In this document: positions 49,578 to 61,100 of the stretch, one piece after another
Layout: each line of letters starts with the position of its first letter
Numbering within the stretch: position 1 is the stretch's first letter
From: Camelus bactrianus
Taxonomy: Eukaryota; Chordata; Mammalia; Artiodactyla; Camelidae
DNA: 64,000 nt
Reading direction: 5' to 3'
Assembly: GCF_048773025.1 (NCBI RefSeq)
Contig: NW_027413968.1
Span: 1-64,000 of the forward strand
The notes under the pieces: generated by a model
Databases searched by the model: none
Told to the model about the DNA's origin: nothing
Seen by the model: the letters and a program-made list of their open reading frames with translations, nothing else
Program-made: the position numbers and the translations under genes

Positions 49578-52500
49578 GGCTGGAAACGCAGGTAGCATCT
49601 AGTGCCTCCCCATGGACAGGGGAGGTAATTAGCGGACTTCCCCTTGCGAGGGAACACCTGTGACACCAGGAAGCTGCGTGGAGGGCGGCCCCGAACCTCC
49701 CCCACACAGTCAGCCGTGTTCCGGAATTCTGAGTGTGGGGAGGTTCCGTCTTCTGTCTGCAGCACCCGAGATCTCTTAGGAGCCCTTCGAGAGTCTTCCC
49801 CGAGTCCCTCCCAGTACGGGCTGCCGGGGAAATGCGGGGGTTGGGCTGGAAACCCAGGTAGCATCTAGTGCCTCCCCATGGACAGGGGAGGTAATTAGCG
49901 GACTTCCCCTTGCGAGGGAACACCTGTGACACCAGGAAGCTGCGTGGAGTGCGGCCCCGAACCTCCCCCACACAGTCAGCCGTGTTCCGGAATTCTGAGT
50001 GTGGGGAGGTTCCGTCTTCTGTCTGCAGCACCCGAGATCTCCTAGGAGCCCTTCGAGAGTCTTCCCCGAGTCCCTCCCTGTACGGGCTGCCGGGGAAATG
50101 CGGGGGTTGGGCTGTAAACGCAGGTAGCATCTAGTGCCTCCCCATGGACAGGGGAGGTAATTAGCGGACTTCCCCTTGCGAGGGAACACCTGTGACACCA
50201 GGAAGCTGCGTGGAGGGCGGCCCCGAACCTCCCCCACACAGTCAGCCGTGTTCCGGAATTCTGAGTGTGGGGAGGTTCCGTCTTCTGTCTGCAGCACCCG
50301 AGATCTCCTAGGAGCCCTTCGAGAGTCTTCCCCGAGTCCCTCCCAGTACGGGCTGCCGGGGAAATGCGGGGTTTTGGCTGGAAACGCAGGTAGCATCTAG
50401 TGCCTCCCCATGGACAGGGGAGGTAATTAGCGGACTTCCCCTTGCGAGGGAACACCTGTGACACCAGGAAGCTGCGTGGAGGGCGGCCCCGAACCTCCCC
50501 CACACAGTCAGCCGTGTTCCGGAATTCTGAGTGTGGGGAGGTTCCGTCTTCTGTCTGCAGCACCCGAGATCTCCTAGGAGCCCTTCGAGAGTCTTCCCCG
50601 AGTCCCTCCCAGTACGGGCTGCCGGGGAAATGCGGGGGTTGGGCTGGAAACGCAGGTAGCATCTAGTGCCTCCCCATGGACAGGGGAGGTAAGTAGCGGA
50701 TTTCCCCTTGCGAGGGAACACCTGTGACACCAGGAAGCTGCGTGGAGGGCGGCCCTAAACCTCACCCAAACAGTCAGCCGTGTTCCGGAATTCTGAGAGT
50801 GGGGAGGTTCCGTCTTCTGTCTGCAGCACCCGAGATCTCCTAGGAGCCCTTCGAGAGTCTTCCCCGAGTCCCTCCCAGTACGGGCTGCCGGGGAAATGCG
50901 GGGGTTGGGCTGGAAACGCAGGTAGCATCTAGTGCCTCCCCATGGACAGGGGAGGTAATTAGCGGACTTCCCCTTGCGAGGGAACACCTGTGACACCAGG
51001 AAGCTGCGTGGAGGGCGGCCCCGAACCTCCCCCACACAGTCAGCCGTGTTCCGGAATTCTGAGTGTGGGGAGGTTCCGTCTTCTGTCTGCAGCACCCGAG
51101 ATCTCCGAGGAGCCCTTCGAGAGTCTTCCCCGTGTCCCTCCCAGTACGGGCTGCCGGGGAAATGCGGGGGTTGGGCTGGAAACGCAGGTAGCATCTAGTG
51201 CCTCCCCATGGACAGGGGAGGTAATTAGCGGAATTCCCCTTGCGAGGGAACACCTGTGACACCAGGAAGCTGCGTGGAGGGCGGCCCCGAACCTCCCCCA
51301 CCCAGTCAGCCGTGTTCCGGAATTCTGAGTGTGGGGAGGTTCCGTCTTCTGTCTACAGCACCCGAGATCTCCTAGGAGCCCTTCGAGAGTCTTCCCCGAG
51401 TCCCTCCCAGTACGGGCTGCCGGGGAAATGTGTGGGTTGGGTTGGAAACGCAGGTAGCATCTAGTGCCTCCCCATGGACAGGGGAGGTAATTAGCGGACT
51501 TCCCCTTGCGAGGGAACACCTGTGACACCAGGAAGCTGCGTGGAGGGCGGCCCCGAACCTCACCCACACAGTCAGCCGTGTTCCGGAATTCTGAGTGTGG
51601 GGAGGTTCCGTCTTCTGTCTGCAGCACCCGAGATCTCCTAGGAGCCCTTCGAGAGTCTTCCCCGAGTCCCTCCCAGTACGGGCTGCCGGGGAAATGCGGG
51701 GGTTGGGCTGGAAACCCAGGTAGCATCTAGTGCCTCCCCATGGACAGGGGAGGTAATTAGCGGACTTCCCCTTGCGAGGGAACACCTGTGACACCAGGAA
51801 GCTGCGTGGAGGGCGGCCCCGAACCTCCACCACACAGTCAGCCGTGTTCCGGAATTCTGAGTGTGGGGAGGTTCCGTCTTCTGTCTGCAGCAACCGAGAT
51901 CTCCGAGGAGCCCTTCGAGAGTCTTCCCCGAGTCCCTCCCAGTACGGGCTGCCGGGGAAATGCGGGGGTTGGGCTGGAAACGCAGGTAGCATCTAGTGCC
52001 TCCCCATGGACAGGGGAGGTAATTAGCGGACTTCCCCTTGCGAGGGAACACCTGTGACACCAGGAAGCTGCGTGGAGGGCGGCCCCGAACCTCCCCCACA
52101 CAGTCAGCCGTGTTCCGGAATTCTGAGTGTGGGGAGGTTCCGTCTTCTGTCTGCAGCACCCGAGATCTCCTAGGAGCCCTTCGAGAGTCTTCCCCGAGTC
52201 CCTCCCAGTACGGGCTGCCGGGGAAATGCGGGGGTTGGGCTGGAAACGCAGGTAGCATCTAGTGCCTCCCCATGGACAGGGGAGGTAATTAGCGGACTTC
52301 CCCTTGCGAGGGAACACCTGTGACACCAGGAAGCTGCGTGGAGGGCGGCCCCGAACCTCCCCCACACAGTCAGCCGTGTTCCGGAATTCTGAGTGTGGGG
52401 AGGTTCCGTCTTCTGTCTGCAGCACCCGAGATCTCCTAGGAGCCCTTCGAGAGTCTTCCCCGAGTCCCTCCCAGTACGGGCTGCCGGGGAAATGCGGGGG

Positions 52501-53833
52501 TTGGGCTGGAAACGCAGGTAGCATCTAGTGCCTCCCCATGGACAGGGGAGGTAATTAGCGGACTTCCCCTTGCGAGGGAACACCTGTGACACCAGGAAGC
52601 TGCGTGGAGGGCGGCCCCGAACCTCCCCCACACAGTCAGACGTGTTCCGGAATTCTGAGTGTGGGGAGGTTCCGTCTTCTGTCTGCAGCACCCGAGATCT
52701 CCGAGGAGCCCTTCGAGAGTCTTCCCCGAGTCCCTCCCAGTACGGGCTGCCGGGGAAATGCGGGGGTTGGGCTGGAAACTCAGGTAGCATCTAGTGCCTC
52801 CCCATGGACAGGGGAGGTAATTAGCGGACTTCCCCTTGCGAGGGAACACCTGTGACACCAGGAAGCTGCGTGGAGGGCGGCCCCGAACCTCCCCCACACA
52901 GTCAGCCGTGTTCCGGAATTCTGAATGTGGGGAGGTTCCGTCTTCTGTCTGCAGCACCCGAGATCTCCTAGGAGCCCTTCGAGAGTCTTCCCCGAGTCCC
53001 TCCCAGTACGGGCACCCGGGGAAATGCGGGGGTTGGGCTGGAAACGCAGGTAGCATCTAGTGCCTCCCCATGGACAGGGGAGGTAATTAGCGGACTTCCC
53101 CTTGCGAGGGAACACCTGTGACACCAGGAAGCTGCGTGGAGTGCGGCCCCGAACCTCCCCCACACAGTCAGCCGTGTTCCGGAATTCTGAGTGTGGGGAG
53201 GTTCCGTCTTTTGTCTGCAGCACCCGAGATCTCCTAGGAGCCCTTCGAGAGTCTTCCCCGAGTCCCTCCCAGTACGGGCTGCCGGGGAAATGCGGGGGTT
53301 GGGCTGGAAACGCAGGTAGCATCTAGTGCCTCCCCATGGACAGGGGAGGTAATTAGCGGACTTCCCCTTGCGAGGGAACACCTGTGACACCAGGAAGCTG
53401 CGTGGAGGGCGGCCCCGAACCTCCCCCACACAGTCAGCCGTGTTCCGGAATTCTGAGTGTGGGGAGGTTCCGTCTTCTGTCTGCAGCACCCGAGATCTCT
53501 TAGGAGCCCTTCGAGAGTCTTCCCCGAGTCCCTCCCAGTACGGGCTGCCGGGGAAATGCGGGGGTTGGGCTGGAAACCCAGGTAGCATCTAGTGCCTCCC
53601 CATGGACAGGGGAGGTAATTAGCGGACTTCCCCTTGCGAGGGAACACCTGTGACACCAGGAAGCTGCGTGGAGTGCGGCCCCGAACCTCCCCCACACAGT
53701 CAGCCGTGTTCCGGAATTCTGAGTGTGGGGAGGTTCCGTCTTCTGTCTGCAGCACCCGAGATCTCCTAGGAGCCCTTCGAGAGTCTTCCCCGAGTCCCTC
53801 CCAGTACGGGCTGCCGGGGAAATGCGGGGGTTG
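49578..53833. repeat. 16-mer (4,256-bp) tandem duplication, copy 1
   Basis: Sixteen monomers, all 266 bp, recur at 53834-58089 with an offset of exactly 4,256 bp; I see no difference between copies at any marker. Rare variants occur in the same order: atctcttagg, aaacccagg, gagtgcggcccc, ccctgtacgg with gctgtaaacg, gggttttggc, gcggatttcc with ccctaaac, gagagtggg, ccgtgtccc, gcggaattcc with ccacccagtc, ctacagc with aaatgtgtggg, cctcaccc, cctccacc with agcaaccgag, cagacgtg, gaaactcagg, gggcacccgg and cttttgtc. The left limit is gggttttggc at 49571-49577, absent from the equivalent place in copy 2. Confidence 0.95.
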
Positions 53834-56800
53834 GGCTGGAAACGCAGGTAGCATCTAGTGCCTCCCCATGGACAGGGGAGGTAATTAGCGGACTTCCCCT
53901 TGCGAGGGAACACCTGTGACACCAGGAAGCTGCGTGGAGGGCGGCCCCGAACCTCCCCCACACAGTCAGCCGTGTTCCGGAATTCTGAGTGTGGGGAGGT
54001 TCCGTCTTCTGTCTGCAGCACCCGAGATCTCTTAGGAGCCCTTCGAGAGTCTTCCCCGAGTCCCTCCCAGTACGGGCTGCCGGGGAAATGCGGGGGTTGG
54101 GCTGGAAACCCAGGTAGCATCTAGTGCCTCCCCATGGACAGGGGAGGTAATTAGCGGACTTCCCCTTGCGAGGGAACACCTGTGACACCAGGAAGCTGCG
54201 TGGAGTGCGGCCCCGAACCTCCCCCACACAGTCAGCCGTGTTCCGGAATTCTGAGTGTGGGGAGGTTCCGTCTTCTGTCTGCAGCACCCGAGATCTCCTA
54301 GGAGCCCTTCGAGAGTCTTCCCCGAGTCCCTCCCTGTACGGGCTGCCGGGGAAATGCGGGGGTTGGGCTGTAAACGCAGGTAGCATCTAGTGCCTCCCCA
54401 TGGACAGGGGAGGTAATTAGCGGACTTCCCCTTGCGAGGGAACACCTGTGACACCAGGAAGCTGCGTGGAGGGCGGCCCCGAACCTCCCCCACACAGTCA
54501 GCCGTGTTCCGGAATTCTGAGTGTGGGGAGGTTCCGTCTTCTGTCTGCAGCACCCGAGATCTCCTAGGAGCCCTTCGAGAGTCTTCCCCGAGTCCCTCCC
54601 AGTACGGGCTGCCGGGGAAATGCGGGGTTTTGGCTGGAAACGCAGGTAGCATCTAGTGCCTCCCCATGGACAGGGGAGGTAATTAGCGGACTTCCCCTTG
54701 CGAGGGAACACCTGTGACACCAGGAAGCTGCGTGGAGGGCGGCCCCGAACCTCCCCCACACAGTCAGCCGTGTTCCGGAATTCTGAGTGTGGGGAGGTTC
54801 CGTCTTCTGTCTGCAGCACCCGAGATCTCCTAGGAGCCCTTCGAGAGTCTTCCCCGAGTCCCTCCCAGTACGGGCTGCCGGGGAAATGCGGGGGTTGGGC
54901 TGGAAACGCAGGTAGCATCTAGTGCCTCCCCATGGACAGGGGAGGTAAGTAGCGGATTTCCCCTTGCGAGGGAACACCTGTGACACCAGGAAGCTGCGTG
55001 GAGGGCGGCCCTAAACCTCACCCAAACAGTCAGCCGTGTTCCGGAATTCTGAGAGTGGGGAGGTTCCGTCTTCTGTCTGCAGCACCCGAGATCTCCTAGG
55101 AGCCCTTCGAGAGTCTTCCCCGAGTCCCTCCCAGTACGGGCTGCCGGGGAAATGCGGGGGTTGGGCTGGAAACGCAGGTAGCATCTAGTGCCTCCCCATG
55201 GACAGGGGAGGTAATTAGCGGACTTCCCCTTGCGAGGGAACACCTGTGACACCAGGAAGCTGCGTGGAGGGCGGCCCCGAACCTCCCCCACACAGTCAGC
55301 CGTGTTCCGGAATTCTGAGTGTGGGGAGGTTCCGTCTTCTGTCTGCAGCACCCGAGATCTCCGAGGAGCCCTTCGAGAGTCTTCCCCGTGTCCCTCCCAG
55401 TACGGGCTGCCGGGGAAATGCGGGGGTTGGGCTGGAAACGCAGGTAGCATCTAGTGCCTCCCCATGGACAGGGGAGGTAATTAGCGGAATTCCCCTTGCG
55501 AGGGAACACCTGTGACACCAGGAAGCTGCGTGGAGGGCGGCCCCGAACCTCCCCCACCCAGTCAGCCGTGTTCCGGAATTCTGAGTGTGGGGAGGTTCCG
55601 TCTTCTGTCTACAGCACCCGAGATCTCCTAGGAGCCCTTCGAGAGTCTTCCCCGAGTCCCTCCCAGTACGGGCTGCCGGGGAAATGTGTGGGTTGGGTTG
55701 GAAACGCAGGTAGCATCTAGTGCCTCCCCATGGACAGGGGAGGTAATTAGCGGACTTCCCCTTGCGAGGGAACACCTGTGACACCAGGAAGCTGCGTGGA
55801 GGGCGGCCCCGAACCTCACCCACACAGTCAGCCGTGTTCCGGAATTCTGAGTGTGGGGAGGTTCCGTCTTCTGTCTGCAGCACCCGAGATCTCCTAGGAG
55901 CCCTTCGAGAGTCTTCCCCGAGTCCCTCCCAGTACGGGCTGCCGGGGAAATGCGGGGGTTGGGCTGGAAACCCAGGTAGCATCTAGTGCCTCCCCATGGA
56001 CAGGGGAGGTAATTAGCGGACTTCCCCTTGCGAGGGAACACCTGTGACACCAGGAAGCTGCGTGGAGGGCGGCCCCGAACCTCCACCACACAGTCAGCCG
56101 TGTTCCGGAATTCTGAGTGTGGGGAGGTTCCGTCTTCTGTCTGCAGCAACCGAGATCTCCGAGGAGCCCTTCGAGAGTCTTCCCCGAGTCCCTCCCAGTA
56201 CGGGCTGCCGGGGAAATGCGGGGGTTGGGCTGGAAACGCAGGTAGCATCTAGTGCCTCCCCATGGACAGGGGAGGTAATTAGCGGACTTCCCCTTGCGAG
56301 GGAACACCTGTGACACCAGGAAGCTGCGTGGAGGGCGGCCCCGAACCTCCCCCACACAGTCAGCCGTGTTCCGGAATTCTGAGTGTGGGGAGGTTCCGTC
56401 TTCTGTCTGCAGCACCCGAGATCTCCTAGGAGCCCTTCGAGAGTCTTCCCCGAGTCCCTCCCAGTACGGGCTGCCGGGGAAATGCGGGGGTTGGGCTGGA
56501 AACGCAGGTAGCATCTAGTGCCTCCCCATGGACAGGGGAGGTAATTAGCGGACTTCCCCTTGCGAGGGAACACCTGTGACACCAGGAAGCTGCGTGGAGG
56601 GCGGCCCCGAACCTCCCCCACACAGTCAGCCGTGTTCCGGAATTCTGAGTGTGGGGAGGTTCCGTCTTCTGTCTGCAGCACCCGAGATCTCCTAGGAGCC
56701 CTTCGAGAGTCTTCCCCGAGTCCCTCCCAGTACGGGCTGCCGGGGAAATGCGGGGGTTGGGCTGGAAACGCAGGTAGCATCTAGTGCCTCCCCATGGACA

Positions 56801-58194
56801 GGGGAGGTAATTAGCGGACTTCCCCTTGCGAGGGAACACCTGTGACACCAGGAAGCTGCGTGGAGGGCGGCCCCGAACCTCCCCCACACAGTCAGACGTG
56901 TTCCGGAATTCTGAGTGTGGGGAGGTTCCGTCTTCTGTCTGCAGCACCCGAGATCTCCGAGGAGCCCTTCGAGAGTCTTCCCCGAGTCCCTCCCAGTACG
57001 GGCTGCCGGGGAAATGCGGGGGTTGGGCTGGAAACTCAGGTAGCATCTAGTGCCTCCCCATGGACAGGGGAGGTAATTAGCGGACTTCCCCTTGCGAGGG
57101 AACACCTGTGACACCAGGAAGCTGCGTGGAGGGCGGCCCCGAACCTCCCCCACACAGTCAGCCGTGTTCCGGAATTCTGAATGTGGGGAGGTTCCGTCTT
57201 CTGTCTGCAGCACCCGAGATCTCCTAGGAGCCCTTCGAGAGTCTTCCCCGAGTCCCTCCCAGTACGGGCACCCGGGGAAATGCGGGGGTTGGGCTGGAAA
57301 CGCAGGTAGCATCTAGTGCCTCCCCATGGACAGGGGAGGTAATTAGCGGACTTCCCCTTGCGAGGGAACACCTGTGACACCAGGAAGCTGCGTGGAGTGC
57401 GGCCCCGAACCTCCCCCACACAGTCAGCCGTGTTCCGGAATTCTGAGTGTGGGGAGGTTCCGTCTTTTGTCTGCAGCACCCGAGATCTCCTAGGAGCCCT
57501 TCGAGAGTCTTCCCCGAGTCCCTCCCAGTACGGGCTGCCGGGGAAATGCGGGGGTTGGGCTGGAAACGCAGGTAGCATCTAGTGCCTCCCCATGGACAGG
57601 GGAGGTAATTAGCGGACTTCCCCTTGCGAGGGAACACCTGTGACACCAGGAAGCTGCGTGGAGGGCGGCCCCGAACCTCCCCCACACAGTCAGCCGTGTT
57701 CCGGAATTCTGAGTGTGGGGAGGTTCCGTCTTCTGTCTGCAGCACCCGAGATCTCTTAGGAGCCCTTCGAGAGTCTTCCCCGAGTCCCTCCCAGTACGGG
57801 CTGCCGGGGAAATGCGGGGGTTGGGCTGGAAACCCAGGTAGCATCTAGTGCCTCCCCATGGACAGGGGAGGTAATTAGCGGACTTCCCCTTGCGAGGGAA
57901 CACCTGTGACACCAGGAAGCTGCGTGGAGTGCGGCCCCGAACCTCCCCCACACAGTCAGCCGTGTTCCGGAATTCTGAGTGTGGGGAGGTTCCGTCTTCT
58001 GTCTGCAGCACCCGAGATCTCCTAGGAGCCCTTCGAGAGTCTTCCCCGAGTCCCTCCCAGTACGGGCTGCCGGGGAAATGCGGGGGTTGGGCTGGAAACG
58101 CAGGTAGCATCTAGTGCCTCCCCATGGACAGGGGAGGTAATTAGCGGACTTCCCCTTGCGAGGGAACACCTGTGACACCAGGAAGCTGCGTGGA
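53834..58194. repeat. 16-mer (4,256-bp) tandem duplication, copy 2 plus 105-bp extension
   Basis: Second copy of 49578-53833. Identity to the equivalent of copy 1 runs 105 bp past the 4,256-bp unit (58090-58194 matches 53834-53938) and ends at gagtgcgg versus gagggcgg. The ends of the identical tract fall at two different places in the monomer, as expected for unequal exchange between misaligned arrays. Either the duplication is very recent, or the two units have been homogenised, or the assembly has duplicated a segment. Confidence 0.93.
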
Positions 58195-61100
58195 GTGCGG
58201 CCCCGAACCTCCCCCACACAGTCAGCCGTGTTCCGGAATTCTGAGTGTGGGGAGGTTCCGTCTTCTGTCTGCAGCACCCGAGATCTCCTAGGAGCCCTTC
58301 GAGAGTCTTCCCCGAGTCCCTCCCAGTACGGGCTGCCGGGGAAATGCGGGGTTTTGGCTGGAAACGCAGGTAGCATCTAGTGCCTCCCCATGGACAGGGG
58401 AGGTAATTAGCGGACTTCCCCTTGCGAGGGAACACCTGTGACACCAGGAAGCTGCGTGGAGGGCGGCCCCGAACCTCCCCCACACAGTCAGCCGTGTTCC
58501 GGAATTCTGAGTGTGGGGAGGTTCCGTCTTCTGTCTGCAGCACCCGAGATCTCCTAGGAGCCCTTCGAGAGTCTTCCCCGAGTCCCTCCCAGTACGGGCT
58601 GCCGGGGAAATGCGGGGGTTGGGCTGGAAACGCAGGTAGCATCTAGTGCCTCCCCATGGACAGGGGAGGTAATTAGCGGAATTCCCCTTGCGAGGGAACA
58701 CCTGTGACACCAGGAAGCTGCGTGGAGGGCGGCCCCGAACCTCCCCCACACAGTCAGCCGTGTTCCGGAATTCTGAGTGTGGGGAGGTTCCGTCTTCTGT
58801 CTGCAGCACCCGAGATCTCCTAGGAGCCCTTCGAGAGTCTTCCCCGAGTCCCTCCCAGTGCGGGCTGCCGGGGAAAGGCGGGGGTTGGCCTGGAAACGCA
58901 GGTAGCATCTACGCCTCCGCATGGACAGGGGAGGTAATTAGCGGACTTCCCCTTGCGAGGGAACACCTGTGACACCAGGAAGCTTCGTGGAGGGCGGCCC
59001 TGAACCTCACCTACACAGTCACCGTTGTTCCGGAATTCTGAGTGTGGGGAGGTTCCGTCTTCTGTCTGCAGCACCCGAGATCTCCTAGGAGCCCTTCGAG
59101 AGTCTTCCTCGAGTCCCTCCCAGTACGGGCTGCCGGGGAAATGCGGGGTTTTGGCTGGAAACGCAGGTAGCATCTAGTGCCTCCCCATGGACAGGGGAGG
59201 TAATTAGCGGACTTCCCCTTGCGAGGGAACACCTGTGACACCAGGAAGCTGCGTGGAGGGCGGCCCCGAACCTCCCCCACACAGTCAGCCGTGTTCCGGA
59301 ATTCTGAGTGTGGGGAGGTTCCGTCTTCTGTCTGCAGCACCCGAGATCTCCTAGGAGCCCTTCGAGAGTCTTCCCCGAGTCCCTCCCAGTACGGGCTGCC
59401 GGGGAAATGCGGGGGTTGGGCTGGAAACGCAGGTAGCATCTAGTGCCTCCCCATGGACAGGGGAGGTAATTAGCGGACTTCCCCTTGCGAGGGAACACCT
59501 GTGACACCAGGAAGCTGCGTGGAGTGCGGCCCCGAACCTCCCCCACACAGTCAGCCGTGTTCCGGAATTCTGAGTGTGGGGAGGTTCCGTCTTCGGTCTG
59601 CAGCACCCGAGATCTCCTAGGAGCCCTTCGAGAGTCTTCCCCGAGTCCCTCCCAGTACGGGCTGCCGGGGAAATGCGGGGGTTGGGCTGGAAACGCAGGT
59701 AGCATCTAGTGCCTCCCCATGGACAGGGGAGGTAATTAGCGGACTTCCCCTTGCGAGGGAACACCTGTGACACCAGGAAGCTGCGTGGAGGGCGGCCCCG
59801 AACCTCCCCCACACAGTCAGCCGTGTTCCGGAATTCTGAGTGTGGGGAGGTTCCGTCTTCTGTCTGCAGCACCCGAGATCTCCTAGGAGCCCTTCGAGAG
59901 TCTTCCCCGAGTTCCTCCCAGTACGGGCTGCCGGGGAAATGCGGGGGTTGGGCTGGAAACGAAGGTAGCATCTAGTGCCTCCCCATGGACAGGGGAGGTA
60001 ATTAGCGGACTTCCCCTTGCGAGGGAACACCTGTGACACCAGGAAGCTGCGTGGAGGGCGGCCCCGAACCTCCCCCACACAGTCAGCCGTGTTCCGGAAT
60101 TCTGAGTGTGGGGAGGTTCCGTCTTCTGTCTGCAGCACCCGAGATCTCCTAGGAGCCCTTCGAGAGTCTTCCCCGAGTCCCTCCCAGTACGGGCTGCCGG
60201 GGAAATGCGGGGTTTTGGCTGGAAACGCAGGTAGCATCTAGTGCCTCCCCATGGACAGGGGAGGTAATTAGCGGACTTCCCCTTGCGAGGGAACACCTGT
60301 GACACCAGGAAGCTGCGTGGAGGGCGGCCCCGAACCTCCCCCACACAGTCAGCCGTGTTCCGGAATTCTGAGTGTGGGGAGGTTCCGTCTTCTGTCTGCA
60401 GCACCCGAGATCTCCTAGGAGCCCTTCGAGAGTCTTCCCCGAGTCCCTCCCAGTACGGGCTGCCGGGGAAATGCGGGGGTTGGGCTGGAAACGCAGGTAG
60501 CATCTAGTGCCTCCCCATGGACAGGGGAGGTAATTAGCGGACTTCCCCTTGCGAGGGAACACCTGTGACACCAGGAAGCTGCGTGGAGTGCGGCCCCGAT
60601 CCTCCCCCACACAGTCAGCCGTGTTCCGGAATTCTGAGTGTGGGGAGGTTGCGTCTTCTGTCTGCAGCACCCGAGATCTCCTAGGAGCCCTTCGAGAGTC
60701 TTCCCCGAGTCCCTCCCAGTACGGGCTGCCGGGGAAATGCGGGGGTTGGGCTGGAAACGCAGGTAGCATCTAGTGCCTCCCCATGGACAGGGGAGGTAAT
60801 TAGCGGACTTCCCCTTGCGAGGGAACACCTGTGACACCAGGAAGCTGCGTGGAGTGCGGCCCCGAACCTCCCCCACACAGTCAGCCGTGTTCCGGAATTC
60901 TGAGTGTGGGGAGGTTCCGTCTTCTGTCTGCAGCACCCGAGATCTCCTAGGAGCCCTTCGAGAGTCTTCCCCGAGTCCCTCCCTGTACGGGCTGCCGGGG
61001 AAATGCGGGGTTTTGGCTGGAAACGCAGGTAGCATCTAGTGCCTCCCCATGGACAGGGGAGGTAATTAGCGGACTTCCCCTTGCGAGGGAACACCTGTGA

